This document shows, in pieces, positions 1 through 11,469 of a DNA stretch of 64,000 nucleotides (position 1 is the stretch's first letter; every line of letters starts with the position of its first letter). The position numbers and the translations under genes were made by a program. Origin of the DNA: Aplectana chamaeleonis (lineage: Eukaryota > Nematoda > Chromadorea > Rhabditida > Cosmocercidae); assembly GCA_029168955.1 (NCBI GenBank), contig JAPDOI010000066.1, positions 1,798,501 to 1,862,500 on the forward strand. The letters run 5' to 3'. Under the pieces are notes generated by a model. It made no database searches, was not told where the DNA came from, and was given only the letters and a program-made list of their open reading frames with translations.

Positions 1-347
1 AGTACTATTCCACTTCTCGGACTCCCAGAGTTCGATTTTTTTTTTGCTCAAACCGTCCAGGGTTTTACATGGGTGCCTAATGGGTATCAGAAGTTTAATT
101 CCGGTTTTACGAAAGATTACGGAAGTTTGATCAAAATCTTCGATCTGATTGAAATTCAGCCTCGAGGGCTTCTTTGCGGTGCTGTTCACGAATTTGCTGC
201 CCACTTTACCAAGCAACCCGGGTAGCCGAAAGACACCAAAACTACCTTGATATATCTGAACCAGGAAAAAAGATACTGGCTTCGTGAACGGCGTCTCAAG
301 AAACCCCGTTCGCAATGTTGCAGCCAAACCTCAAACATCGACTTCCT

Positions 348-520
348 GTCCTTATCGCGACAAAATTCGGGTCCGTAGTTGCGGGCAACCGCTCTTGTAA
401 CGCGCAGCGAGGGAGGAGTCGTGATGGGACCTCGACGTACAAGCACAGGGTCCTGCGTGGCGTGCGCAACGCAACAGCGGTTGTCCGCAGCTGCGGGCCG
501 GAATTTGTTACGATAAGGAC
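348..520. repeat. Foldback element with ~58-bp imperfect arms
   Basis: The left arm (348-408, starting GTCCTTATCGCGACAAA) is repeated as its reverse complement at 465-520, ending in CGATAAGGAC. The arms contain GGTCCG..GTTGCGG motifs like the arms of the TA-flanked family at 13.6, 31.8, 33.1 and 34.7 kb, so this may be a distant relative. The two overlapping open frames here are by-products of the palindrome. I see nothing else in 1-793. Confidence 0.55.
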
Positions 521-793
521 TATACAACGGTATCCGCACTCGATTATAGTTACTCATGACACGGAACCAGTCCTTTTCTCAGAAAACTCAGCCCAGGAAA
601 TTATCTAATGTTCTAAAACACACTTAAACTTCTTTGTTCCTCATTCTCGAAGAACTACGGTAGGTACTTACACTAATAAACAAAGTTTGAATGTCAATTT
701 TGTCCAAAACTTAGCGCAAACGTTAGTTACGATTAGCGTGCTTTGGATTTGATTCGATTTCTTTTTTTTTGTTTTTTGCGTAACAACACTAGT

Positions 794-1274
794 TTAAGGG
801 CACAGTCCAACCTCAGAGGCAATTTTTGATATTATGGTCCGGTCGCCGCCTTTAGCAACCCTGCCAAGCGCGAAATCCAAATTCGCTCAAATAAGCTAGA
901 AAAAGCGAGGAAAAATTCGGCCGCGCCCCCTTGTAAGAAAAAATGGGTAACGCCCATTGACAGGTTTCCGACCTCAATAGGGAAGAGACGCGTGAATGAT
1001 TTTAATCAAGTATATGTTCTTCGATTTGTTTTTGGTCTGGCTTTGAACTGTGGCCTGATTCAGAACCATGGAAGCGAATAACGAGAAAATACTGGCTCGA
1101 GACAACTCGTCCGCGAACTTCTATCCGTTCAAAATCGAAATTTTCGAGGAACCGTAACTCCGTTCATAGAGAATTCTGAGCGAATCTGGAGACACCATTG
1201 TGATCAGCGTGAAATTTTCGCCAAGATAGGCAGAAAAACGAAAAATCGATTCTGAGGTTGGATTGTGTCTTTAA
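794..1274 (+). mobile_element. TTAA-bounded MITE, family B copy 1
   Basis: It begins TTAA then GGGCACAGTCCAACCTCAGA and ends with the inverted copy TCTGAGGTTGGATTGTGTCT then TTAA. The body, including ACAACTCGTCCGCGAACTTCT, recurs at 26.7, 33.5, 50.6 and 52.6 kb. Nothing in it looks like transposase, so it is non-autonomous. The TTAA flanks suggest a piggyBac-type or PALTTAA-type origin; this is inference. Confidence 0.75.
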
Positions 1275-1453
1275 GGCGGGGACCCATCATAAACAAAGCT
1301 AGGTAAATACAGGGGGAGAGTGCGTGGCCAAGCGCGATACAGCAGTGCCCCCCCCCCCTCCAACATAGCACCAACTATTTTTGGTAACGAAAAATGTTAT
1401 CTGAAAAAATTTTGAAGAAAAACTAATCAAGGAATAATAATCTCTTTGCTCAC

Positions 1454-1558
1454 CTTATCGAGGCATCGCTTCATTTCGAGCGACTCGGCTCTGACTACTC
1501 GAGTAGCATTTTCCAACAATTTCTCCTGCTCCGCGTTGAATGTGGCCTCGTTCTTCAT
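1454..1558 (-). CDS. vps-35: VPS35, first coding exon (N-terminal 35 residues)
   Basis: The exon reads M-K-N-E-A-T-F-N-A-E and continues EQEKLLENATRVVRAESLE then MKRCLDK. This closely matches the start of the retromer subunit VPS35, whose conserved N-terminus has EQEKLL...AV..V...S..MKRCLDK. VPS35 is the large alpha-solenoid scaffold of the cargo-selective retromer trimer with VPS26 and VPS29, and recycles membrane proteins from endosomes. MKRCLDK falls in the segment that binds VPS26. The ATG (reverse complement of 1556-1558) lies 7 nt after a T-rich acceptor, and the exon ends AAG at a GTGAGC donor in phase 0. The following exon (NKLMDALKHAS in relatives) is not found in 1-1450, so the rest lies beyond the left edge. 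Confidence 0.9.
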
Positions 1559-1573
1559 TATAAAACTGAAAAA
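1559..1573 (-). promoter_or_regulatory. 3' splice acceptor and 7-nt leader before the vps-35 start
   Basis: On the minus strand a run of T followed by CAG (AG at 1566-1567) precedes TTTTATA and then the ATG. Such a short leader fits spliced-leader trans-splicing in nematodes, but a cis intron in the 5' UTR would look the same. Confidence 0.6.
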
Positions 1574-1838
1574 AAAATGATTCGAGCGAAACTAACGTGC
1601 ATAATAGTCAAAAAAAATACAACTTGCAACAATAATTGAGAAAAAAGATCGGCACAAAAAAAACAAAGATCGGTAAACAATAAAAATCGACCTTGAAAGC
1701 ATAACGCTTAAAATCTTCTCTACTACTGCATTCGAACAAATATGTTGATAAATATGGACAGAGAGCGAATTTCGGGAAAATTATAAATCTTAAACAAAAA
1801 GATAACACTCAATACAAGCGATTAAAAGATTTAAAGCT

Positions 1839-3470
1839 CAACGCATTTATATCCTATCGGCGGCTGTCATTTGAATTCCCGCGCGCAGTCGCCGCACCGT
1901 CGTCGCGACGCGGCGGCTGCCGGCCTGGCGCGATGCCAAATAACTGTATGAGCGAAGAAAAACGCGCTTCGGGCTGGTTTTTGCCGGCTAATCGACATAA
2001 TTCGGCCGTTTTCCACCTGGATGACGTTAGTAAACAAGCTACTGCTTATTATTGAACCTAGTTGAGGTTTGATTATCCACTGGGTCGCCAATATTAGGTT
2101 TGGTATATTTTCTGAGCACACAACGTCTACACTCCGTACCTTTTACCCGTTGGCGGACCTCAACGACACTTGTGAGCGTTATTTTGGAGTTAATTATCGC
2201 TTCGATTCCCATGCGAACTTCTATCGCTGTATACAGCTAAATGGGGTGGTAGAAAATGGGTTTTCAGAGCGAGACGACCGCCAAGTTTTAGCACGAAATT
2301 AACACCCCGAGATGTCCACCACTACCATCGACTGCTCTGTTCGTCACACAACCTCACCGATGATTGAGAACTGCAAAATTACCTTCAGGGCCCTTCTTCA
2401 AAATCTTGTTACGCTGGAATACATTGCTTCCAAAGGCACTTCCTTACCAATCTTAGCCAACGCAAGGATGATATAGTGAGGAAGAGGGTGCTGGTAAGGC
2501 TATTCTTTCCGTTTTTTCAAGAAAATTTGCGTTCGTGCATGTGCGGAATAAGAGAAGAGACAACGATCAAGGGAAGAACAGCGTTCGCGCGGCACGGACG
2601 CAATGGAGCAAAGTGACTTTTGCGCAGCAATGCGGAGCGTATCATGCGTACGAACCTTGCCTGCGGCACGCCACTGAACTTGCGTGACGAATGAGAACGA
2701 GGATCAAGCCAAACCTTCAAGGTTAAGGTGTTAGAAAGGTTCGGCTTCACTTCTTGGGTAGAAGGAGGAATGCTTGATCTCCTCTGATAAGCTGAGTAAC
2801 AAAGTGGATGAAGAAGCACTGTCGTCCCGACGGAAGCGATTGACGGTCGGGGTCAATCCTTCCGTCGGCCAATCGAGAGAGATCTTTACACCCTGAGACA
2901 TTGCCGATTGGCTGATGGGAGACATTATGGGTGTGCCGAATCCTTTGATAAGAACTAGACGCATTTCTCTACCATGCACATCATATTCCTGCAAACGTAT
3001 GCAACGGAATACTGAAGTTTGCCCGATACAACGGTACATAGTTAGCTAGAAACAATGCTAAGAAGTAATTTAGTGCTCTTGAGGTTTACCGCAATTAAAT
3101 GCTTCAAATTACTTCTACAGCTATGATTCAGGTTCAAAATAGCTCATGACAACGAGTTAAAGTTTCGATGAGTGGACCTGGTGCACTCAGAAAACTTGAG
3201 AGACCTAATACTGCCGACCCAGTCGATGATCAAAACCCTAATTAGGTTGAATAATAGGGAGACCCTTTGATGAGCATTATCCAGGAAGGACACATCTGGA
3301 CTGTCTCGTCTAGTCGTCAAGAACCACCTAGATTGCGTTTTTCTTCGTTCATCCGGCTCTTTGGCATCGCGCCAGGCCGGCAGCCACCGCATCGCCACGG
3401 CGGTGCGGCGACCCCGCGCGGCGGGCGCGGGAATTCAAATGACAGCCGCCGATAGGATATAAATGCGTTG
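1839..3470. mobile_element. Mutator-like element, ~300-bp TIRs, 9-bp TSD
   Basis: The left end CAACGCATTTATATCCTATC is matched by the right end reading GATAGGATATAAATGCGTTG. The arms stay alignable for about 300 bp (1839-2140 against 3170-3470), including the shared interior CACTGGGTCGCC / GACTGGGTCGGC. The element is flanked by the same 9 bp, TTTAAAGCT, at 1830-1838 and 3471-3479. Long TIRs with a 9-bp duplication are typical of Mutator-like elements. No convincing transposase is visible in the 1-kb centre, so it is probably non-autonomous. A 102-codon minus-strand frame at 2731-3039 is not recognised. Confidence 0.8.
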
Positions 3471-3479
3471 TTTAAAGCT

Positions 3480-3789
3480 ACCTTCACTTCAAAATGTAAA
3501 AAGTGCAAGACGTGAGTCAACGCGGCAGCCTTTTCATGCGACTAAACAGCGCGTCTTTGCGTTGTCATTTGGAGTTACGTTGGCGGTAATACCTCGGCCA
3601 GTGGACCAACCGCGGAGGCTTTCGAAACAACCGCGAGGGCTGCCGGACTATCCTAAGACAAGAGCCGGCTCAAAGAAGTGCCGGTCCCTTTGGTGGTCTG
3701 TCTATGTGCAGGCAAGACATGGAAGCACGATGCTATGACTACTCAAATTGGCCCAGAGCGGGGCCGGTCCCACAACGCATGTCTGGGTA
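3480..3789. other. Unassigned stretch
   Basis: No splice-flanked frame, repeat copy or RNA gene is recognised here. It is moderately GC-rich and sits between the Mutator-like element and two GC-rich hairpins. Confidence 0.4.
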
Positions 3790-3790
3790 T

Positions 3791-3922
3791 GCACGCATCC
3801 GCCGCCGAGCGGCTCGGCGAAGTACATCTCTGCAGTTTCGACCGTGACGCGCCGCGTGATCAATATTATAGGATTGTACTTCGTCGCGACGACCAGCGGC
3901 GGCAGTATGAACGATTCCTAAG
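3791..3922. repeat. GC-rich hairpin, family H copy 1
   Basis: CCGCCGCCGAGCGGCTCGGCGAAGT pairs imperfectly with ACTTCGTCGCGACGACCAGCGGCGG across a loop containing GCCGCGTGATCAATATTATA. The same design recurs at 3965, 62385 and 63850. Confidence 0.55.
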
Positions 3923-3964
3923 AATGGTTCGAACGGCGGCATCAGCCCTCGCTTCTGAGGCGTC

Positions 3965-4088
3965 GTTTATACTTATACCGCCGAGCGGTGCGGCGAAGTG
4001 CAATCTTATAATATCGATCGTGCCACGCCGCGTGATCAATATTACAGAAATGCATTGCCGCGCCGCTCGGCGGCGGGAGTATAAACGA
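3965..4088. repeat. GC-rich hairpin, family H copy 2
   Basis: TTTATACTTATACCGCCGAG at the left pairs with CTCGGCGGCGGGAGTATAAA at the right. The loop carries CGCCGCGTGATCAATATTA as in copy 1. It lies 42 bp after copy 1 in the same orientation. Confidence 0.6.
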
Positions 4089-4267
4089 CCCGTGAGAAGA
4101 CTGGGTGCGATCGAGAACTCCGTCATTTTGCCACATTCAGATCCATACATTGTTAATAAAAAAAATTCTGTACGAAAATTTGTTGATATATTCGACAGAA
4201 AACCAATAATCGCAACACTTAGTCGCCAGCCCCACTTGGACACAAGGTTCATTGGATGACAACCGTG

Positions 4268-4362
4268 ACCCAAAATCTTCCATTATATTCCATTTCAGGA
4301 TTTCAGCATCAAAAATGTCAAAAAATGTCTTCCATTACATTCCATTTCAGAATTTCAGCAAG
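4268..4362. repeat. Short direct duplication (~45-bp unit x2)
   Basis: The string TCTTCCATTATATTCCATTT followed by CAGGATTTCAGCA recurs about 52 bp later as TCTTCCATTACATTCCATTT plus CAGAATTTCAGCA. No coding potential is evident. Confidence 0.6.
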
Positions 4363-4489
4363 TTTTTTGATGCTAATTACGAAGCTGACTTCCATTTTAA
4401 GATTGGACCACTTTGAAGCGAGTTATTCAAGTGGCGCGAAACGGCGCGCTATGGCGCTATAGCGCGCCCAATGACCAAAAGAGGCTGTA

Positions 4490-4851
4490 AGGCGCTATTC
4501 ATACTACTCAACGCCAGCGCGGCACGCGCGTGCCTCGCTGGCGTGGCGTTTGTGTATGAATGGCTTGACACCCCACCCGCGCGTCACGCTCCGTCCGCTC
4601 CGCCATGGCGTCGCCGCTGCAATATTCATACTGCCACCCGGAACGCCTTGGCGTTTTTATCCACTGATATTATTAATCGATCGTCTCATTCACTCCAGCT
4701 TCACCGCTCCGCCATGGCGTCGCCGCTGGAGTATTCATAGTCTCCGCAAGCGCGTCAGGCGCGTCATGCCCGTAGAAAGTATTTATACACATACGCCACG
4801 CCAGCGCGGCACGCGCGTGCCGCGCTGGCGTTGAGTAGTATGAATAGCGCC
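4490..4851. mobile_element. GC-rich TIR element, family G copy 1
   Basis: The left end GGCGCTATTCATACTACTCA continues into CGCCAGCGCGGCACGCGCGTG. The right end is its inverted copy, closing TGAGTAGTATGAATAGCGCC. The TIRs extend for roughly 60 bp. A second copy is at 19213-19640. A separate perfect GGCGCGCTATGGCGCTATAGCGCGCC palindrome precedes it at about 4442-4470. No coding sequence is inside. Confidence 0.7.
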
Positions 4852-5105
4852 TAAGGCGGCGTTCAGAGTTTTCACGGGGCGACGCGATGGCACATGTCAG
4901 ATCGACGCGAAAATCGCGTCGCGTAGGAATTCAAGTGTGAACCTTGTGCGATTACACGCATATATCGCGATAACGTACGCAATTTCGCGTAAACGAGCAA
5001 CAGCAATTTTTAACTAAAGTTAGCAACAGTTGTTTCGTGTTTATCTGAGAGCAGTTTGTCCTAAACATGCTCATTCTATCGTGTTCATTGTGAGATTTGA
5101 ATGTG

Positions 5106-5597
5106 TTAAAGGCAGTGTTCACGATAATCTTCAGTTTTGAGATTACTCGCTTAATTGATTTAGTGGCCCCCGGGTGGAACTAAAATGACGTGGAAATCGA
5201 GAAAAACGCACCAGAAGTATATGAAATCTTTAAATATCACCCCGCCTCTTGAGTATCACAGGAAGTGTTCGTTGTGACAATAAAATCTTTTGTGGACCCG
5301 TCCTTTGCAGTTCTCTACTCTATATTGTTCCGTTTTTGCCTTAGGGCTGTAACTATTCCTGCTTTGCATAAAATATTCTTCTATTTTCGATTGACCCAAT
5401 TTTTCACCGGTGACAACCACCATGAACATGTTCATCCAACCGGACAACTAGCTCATGTTATAGAATAATGTCACTGAAATGCGACGTTTGGATGCGTTTC
5501 CCGCCGTTTCTTCGTAATTTTGGTAACGCTTGGAGGCCAACGCATTGTTTCACGTGAAAAACTCGGGGTCGAAAATCATCGCGAACACTGCCTTTAA
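5106..5597 (+). mobile_element. TTAA-bounded MITE, family C copy 1
   Basis: It runs from TTAAAGGCAGTGTTCACGAT to ATCGCGAACACTGCCTTTAA. The whole body is the reverse complement of the element at 51566-52056; both share the strings AATGTCACTGAAAT and ACCGGTGACAACCA, allowing for orientation. Confidence 0.8.
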
Positions 5598-5639
5598 AGA
5601 AAAAGCCCTGAACAAAACCAGCAACGAGCTTGCCTTCGC

Positions 5640-6150
5640 GCGACGCGATCATCATTTGCGCGTCGAATTCGATGTATCGCGTCTCTTCACTGTGGACACC
5701 TAGCGACGACGCGACGCGACGTCCCTTGATCCATACGTAAGCAAATTATAACGTCGCGCCGCGCCGCGAGTGAGGTCTAGACGCCGCCTAAGGTCCCGAA
5801 TAGAGTCTCGCCGCGCAACGGCGCGGCAGCATTGTGTGCAGCCGTATCGATCACGCGGCGCGGCGGGTCGATCAGACCTGATGATGTCAAAATCTGGCAG
5901 CGGCATCAACTTTCATTTCTCTTTTCTCTACAAGATCTCTTCACGTGTTATCGCCCTGTCCGTACTTAGCTGTCTCGTTGCTGACCTCCCACTGTGTGGT
6001 CACTCGTTTGATGTTAGGTTATAGTTCAGCGTTTCGCTTCCGCTGGCTTCCGAGTCTGCGATCGGTGAGATATCGAAGTTGACCAATAGCAGATCTGCTG
6101 CGGAAGTCAGCGGCTGCAGTATAACAAGGGTCTTAGGCGTCGTTAACACT
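5640..6150. other. Unassigned GC-rich stretch
   Basis: It contains GCGCGACG/GCCGCGCC-rich segments related in style to the family H hairpins (about 5700-5890). No gene is seen. Confidence 0.35.
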
Positions 6151-6159
6151 TCTATCTTT

Positions 6160-6987
6160 CATGGTCCTCACCACAAGCGCGGCACGCGCGGAACTTGCTG
6201 TGGACTATGAAAATTCTCACCGCGCGAGACGAGCGACAAGCAACAATGAAATCTCCGGTGGCACCGCCATGACGGTGCGGTCTAAAATTGGGACTCAACT
6301 GTGACATGCACAGAAATTCCTGGCTTGCATTCGCGTATACGGCAGTGTGCGATAATCCCAGAGTTACATATTTATGGTCGAGTGGACCCAAAAGCAGCAT
6401 ACAAGCTCGTGAACGTGGTTGGGATAACTATGAAAATAGAATGGTATGGCTCAGAACACAACGCCTACGCATTTCGAAACGTCAGAAACGACCCAGAATG
6501 CCGCCACATGAGTAAGATGTTGTCCCAGCCCCTGTATTTGCGTCGTCCTCCAAAACTGGGGTGCTGGGTCCTTCCCAATATCATCGATGTATTATGTGTT
6601 CTACTTATTGTACTTATTGTAGCATTCAAAAACGTCGCTGATGAAGGGAAGGGCCCAGAACCCCTGTTTCTGGAGGAGAACGCAAATACAGGGGTCTGGC
6701 AAATACAGGTGCGGGGGCAATTTCATACTCATGTAGCGTCATTGTGGGTCGTTTTTGACGATTCAAAGTGCGCAGGCGTTGTATTCCGAGCCATGCCATT
6801 CTATTTCCGTAGTTACCTCAATTACTTTCACGAGCGTGTATGCTGCCTTTAAGCTGATAATCGAGTAGTGATTCAAATGATGGAATCGCCAAGGCGGTTT
6901 GGGTCGCACCCCTATGGCGGCACCACGCGTGCTGCGTGATGAAAAGTTCCATAGCCCAACGCGCGTCCCAAGCTTGCGGTGAGGACT
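6160..6987. mobile_element. Foldback host element containing a family D MITE
   Basis: ATGGTCCTCACCACAAGCGCG at the left is matched by an inverted GCTTGCGGTGAGGAC at 6972-6986. The middle is occupied by the family D element (6388-6852), so the outer pair appears to be an older element split by a later insertion. Confidence 0.5.
6388..6852 (-). mobile_element. TTAA-type MITE, family D copy
   Basis: The right end reads CGAGCGTGTATGCTGCCTTTAA and the left end AAAAGCAGCATACAAGCTCG. It shares the sub-terminal GAATGGTATGGCTC and CGTAGTTACCTC motifs with 25867-26529. The left TTAA has decayed to CCAA. The longest frame inside (183 codons) is built from inverted repeat and is not a gene. Confidence 0.65.
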
Positions 6988-6989
6988 AA

Positions 6990-7460
6990 AAAGCATGCCT
7001 TAGTCAGCTAGGATATAGGCCTCGCTAAACAAATAATGCTGCTATGTCAATGCAATAGCACCTGGTGTTGTCTTAGAAATACAAAGGAAAGTTTCGTTTT
7101 GAATGCCGGTGTGTTGCTGGGGGCAGGTTTGAGAGGAGAGATCGAGGCTGGCATGCCTGCAGGCAACGAGGGATTTTCGTCGGCTCGGTGAGCTCTCCCT
7201 AAATTTGCGTCTTTATGAGACTACGTCTGTGGCATTGTCTTTTGATCCTCTCGCCGTCTTCGTTTCAGCGTATTGGTTTTCGGATTAAATACGCCGAACC
7301 TTCGAGCAGTTCTGAGCCGACCATACCATGTGTACATTTCATGAATAACAATAAGCTCAACATGTCCAACTCGGGCGCCTTTTTTTTCATAGGATACTGT
7401 GACGCTGATGCTGTGACAAATATTTAAAGGCATCGTTCTCACTGGACACCACTTTTCATT
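6990..7460. other. Unassigned stretch
   Basis: No gene or repeat boundary is resolved. A TTTAAAGGCATCGTTCTCAC end at about 7425 resembles TTAA-element termini, but no partner end was found. Confidence 0.3.
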
Positions 7461-7464
7461 TTTC

Positions 7465-7590
7465 AGGCCCAATTTCATGAATGAGCCCAATATGTAGTTC
7501 GTACCGGTAAACTTTGGCGCGTCGAAAACCTAGGGATATGAGGTTGGAAGGGGTTAAAGATGAGGATTCGCCACCAGTTCTCACCAGTTA
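7465..7590 (-). repeat. Dispersed repeat P, copy 1
   Basis: Its reverse complement (TGGTGAGAACTGGTGGCGAA, then CCCCTTCCAACCTCATA and GACGCGCCAAAGTTTA) matches 54812-54940. The copies are in opposite orientation. Function is unknown. Confidence 0.65.
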
Positions 7591-8255
7591 TCTGCCACTT
7601 TTTCATATAGTGTCGATTCGACCGCCAAACATCATAAAAACAGTTACGGCACAATTTACACAAGCAGAAAAGCTTCTAAAATGACAGTTACAAGGTCTCC
7701 AAATGCAGAAAAACTTCAAAAACATTTTTGGCGCGAAGTTTGAGCTCAACTTTACAGTGTTCTCTAACTGACTTTTCTTTACAAATGAAGGTTTTTCGTG
7801 GGCCCTCTCGACATTTTCGTTCTTTAGAGAGTACAAGCTACACAAAAACATGAAAAAAATTAGTACAAGGTTTCTGCGCGTACGATGCCTTTACCCAGTT
7901 TAGTTCTGGTTAGTTTTGCTATTTTTACGTCCTTAAGCAACTAGCTCCACGTTTGTAAATCAGGGGTGGTAGTAAACTGACCAAAACTCGCAGTTAAGAA
8001 CCGTGATCAGCTAGCAGTTATCAGGTTGAAATCATGTGCTAAACCGGCATACAACCCTTCATTAAACTCGGAGATGATACCCCCCACCCTTCTCTGCTCT
8101 CATCCCTTACCACACAGCTCACCTCGAGCGTTCATATGCTTCTGTTTACTAACCTGCTTTATTCGTGCTTATAAACAAATATGAACTTATCAAATTTACA
8201 TCAAAACTTATCAGAAGCTTCGGCTGAATCGCTAACGCATGAATCATTTAACGAT

Positions 8256-8343
8256 GAATGGAGCATGGTGTTGGTCGGTCAACTGGTGAGTACCACAACA
8301 AACACACAGAAACTGACCGACCAACACCATGCTCCTTTCATTG
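8256..8343. repeat. Near-perfect 22-bp-arm hairpin
   Basis: GGAGCATGGTGTTGGTCGGT pairs with ACCGACCAACACCATGCTCC around a ~30-nt loop containing CACAACAAACACACAG. The transcript would form a long stable stem. Confidence 0.7.
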
Positions 8344-8882
8344 CATAATCCAAAGTGTCAGTATCTCTCTTTACGAAAACAACTGGCAAAACTATGATAT
8401 GCCAGTTGGAGAAAAAAGTCCTCGGGAGGACATTCCTGTCAAACTCGCAATAGTCGACCGGTGCACTCCTAAAAGAGTGCACTAAATCACTACAAACCCG
8501 ACCGATCTGCTAGTTTATATGTGAACATCCGTGTTTGCAACAGTAGCTTAAGACTGCGAATACATGGATATTAACGTCCTCGTCACATCGTAGTTTCTGT
8601 TTGAAGATGGAATGTGGGACCAACCAAGGAAATCCCAACTTCCAAACTGCGTCTCCAGCAACATATGGGAAGGGGTTATAGAACACCGGTGGTATTCACA
8701 GCAAGATACAAATAGGAGTTTCAGAATCTACGGTTAGGGTTAATAGCAAACCTCGATGTTAACTTCGAGGTTAATGCCCTTGCTTAACATCGAGGTTTGG
8801 CTAGATTACTACCACCCCAGACTAATTTGCATAGCTCTATGCGTCTGCCCTTGCGGATAGGCACGCACGTCGACGCCTCTAT
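8344..8882. other. Mostly unassigned; contains a small hairpin
   Basis: A hairpin AAACCTCGATGTTAA ... TTAACATCGAGGTTT lies at about 8752-8804. An open plus-strand segment at about 8610-8730 (NCVSSNIWEGVIEH...) looks faintly coding but cannot be assigned. Confidence 0.35.
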
Positions 8883-9716
8883 GGCCTAGTGCATACTTGC
8901 GTCGCGGGGCCGCGCCCAAAGCAGTGATCGATGGCGCCTAGCACTGACAGTCTTCGCGTGCGGCCAATTTAGTGGGAGCTGCTATACGCGACGGTGTCGT
9001 GCCTGCGTCGCGGCCAATCTACACTTTTCCACAATGTGCGCGCTGTTTAGCGCCATCTGGATGGTGTGTCGTGTCGTCGTGCACTGCACCGCGACGTAAA
9101 AGCCAGACATCCGTCCTGGAAGGCAATAATACGTTTGTTCCAAAAGTTTTTGGTTGCCAAATGGCCTCGGATTCGTTTGTTATGTGTTTTAATCGACAGT
9201 TCGCGTAGATTATATAACGACGATCAGCCAATCGGAGGTTTTCATTTTCCCGGATACTGTCATGACATGAATTTCTTCATTATTTCCATCATTTCACATT
9301 TTCTTTTTTTTTATTGCACTGTGTTATTCCTTGTCCGAATTTCGTTCGCATTAGTAATCATAGAGAGAGACACTATTTTGAGAACAAATATCACGAAAAT
9401 GAAAAAAATGACATCGATTTTAACAGAAAATGGCGCTGTTCCATATTTTGAAATTCGCTTGAAATTTTTTTCGCTAGGAACTCCTGCCAGGGTTGATTTG
9501 GGCGGTCAACCCAAATCTCAGATTTGTTGAGCGATCTTCAAAAGGTTGTGATAGGTCACTCCGATATGTATAACTTACTCGATGGGCAAATGTTTCAGAT
9601 TTAGGTAGGTGCAACCTTGCCTAGAATGGGTCTTTTTGGGTGCTGATCACTATGCAATTCACCACTGGCTTAAGATTTTCATGAATTGCGGACTTTACGG
9701 TGTATAAAAGTCTTTT

Positions 9717-10793
9717 ACAAGGGAAGTATAAAAAGCGTAGGTCGGATCTGCGAAAACGACTAGTATGGTTAGTATCTCTTCTGGCTCAATAGTAAAAATG
9801 CGCAGTATCCCGCCGCGAGCTGCAGGCTCAAAAAAGTTATGAGCATTTTTTAAGCCTGGCGAAAAGGCAAGGCATCTTTTTTGGAGTTTCAAAAAATTTC
9901 CTCGGATTCAGCTCAAAAGTTGTATGTAGGGGTAATCTAGGGTGGCGAATACGAATCTGGAGTCTATTGGTCGAAATTTTGAGGTTTACTGTAGGTTACG
10001 GTAGGTAACATGTCATTTAGGGGTCAAAACCCACCTTAGTATTTTAAAAATCGACAAACGGACGTTAGGTTCGTATTCTCCACCCCGAATAACCCCCGTA
10101 TACAAATTTTGAGTAAAATCTGAGATTTTTACCAAACTACCGTATACCCACCGTAATCTACCGTAATCTGCAAAAGATCGATAAACGGACTCCAGATTCG
10201 TGTTTAGCACTCCAAATAACCCTCAGAGAATGATTTTGAGACATATCTATCGTAGAAAATCGGAAATCTCGAAAGTGGCGTTTTTCCCTCGAAATTTTTC
10301 CCGGTTGGGAAGCTTCAAACGAAATTACCCGAAAACATTGGAAAATCGACTAACTAACCACGGATTCGTGATCAGCGCCCCGAAAAACCTTCCTGGGAGA
10401 GTTTTAAGTCAAATCTGGACAATTTTTCTAAAACGCTTCCAGAGCCCTCAATTGTTAGAAGTAAACGCCCAACCGAAAATCCGTACAAGTTCAAAACACT
10501 GTTAGTCTGGACAAAGTACGGAAAATGTGCCTTCACCCAAACTTTGCTCAGGGGGGGGGGTAGTTTTTGACGCTGAACACATTTATGAGGTCCGTTTCCG
10601 GATTTTCCAAAGACTAAAGCGCTTTTCGGAAGGTTCAAGAAGCATTAAAAACGATCTTTTCAAGCTTGTAACTTCTTGGAACCTGCGGCTCGGGGCGGGA
10701 TACTGAGCAGTTTTACTATTGAGCCACAAGAGATACTAACGACACTAGTCGTTTTGGCAGATCCGACCTACGCTTTGTATACTTTCCTTGTTA
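9717..10793. mobile_element. Family A dispersed element with ~130-bp TIRs (most complete copy)
   Basis: ACAAGGGAAGTATAAAAAGCG continues as TAGGTCGGATCTGC..ACGACTAGTATGGTTAGTATCTC. The right end is its inverted copy. The interior carries the motifs TACCGTAATCTACCGTAATC, GAATCTGGAGTC and GGTTGGGAAGCTTC, found in every copy (24.5, 35.6, 45.5, 52.5 and 54 kb). No transposase frame is visible. It is the reference for recognising later insertions in other copies. Confidence 0.7.
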
Positions 10794-10961
10794 GCCACCT
10801 TACATGACTCTGGAATATCGAAAGAAGTATCTTATCAATGATCGCTGCCTTATGAAATTTCCAAAGGTGGAGTTTAGTCAATTCTGAAATCGAACAAAAT
10901 CACCTCACATATATAGCAATCAGGGAGAAGGGAGAGGACGAAAATCAATTACAGCTCTGTG

Positions 10962-11456
10962 TTAAAGGCAGTGTTCACGATAAAAAAATGTGTTTCAGTT
11001 TCCACAAGGAATGGGTAGTGGAGGGGCACACTGTAACGTTAACGTCGAAAGAACGCATGAAAACGAGTCAGGAAGAGCCCCGAAAGAGCCCGAAGTTGCC
11101 ACTTTGAGCGCAAGGCAAACCCCAAAAGCGCATCGCCCGCCCACCGACGTGAACGAATGAAAGCTTGAAATCGTGAGATGAGCGATGGTTTCCGATGATT
11201 GGCCCCGTTCTTCCCTCCATTCTAAAGTTCTCTCTTTACTCAGGTCAGCTCGCATACACCGGCGGCGTAAGACGGAAGTTACAAGCCTCGGAAAACTCGT
11301 ATACCATGCTTCTCTAGCTCAATTTCGCAGGGACCATAACTACGTTCCCAGGAGGTCTTGTACGATTTCAGAGACATCGTTGGAATCAGCATGGGACCGT
11401 TCTCAAGATAGGCTGAAAATCAGAGATGTAATTTTTATCGTGGGCACTGCCTTTAA
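10962..11456 (-). mobile_element. TTAA-bounded MITE, family C' copy
   Basis: The ends TTAAAGGCAGTGTTCACGAT and ATCGTGGGCACTGCCTTTAA are inverted. The body (GGTCAGCTCGCATACACCGG, GGTCTTGTACGATTTCAGAG) matches 50144-50614 in reverse orientation, and the internal part of 51079-51562. Confidence 0.75.
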
Positions 11457-11469
11457 ACACCTACAAATG

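Noticed and set aside
1..1450. Second exon of vps-35
   Set aside because: No frame on the minus strand resembles the expected NKLMDALKHAS continuation; the region is a foldback and a MITE.
6301..6852. 183-codon plus-strand gene
   Set aside because: It coincides with a family D element and its inverted arms; no conserved domain.
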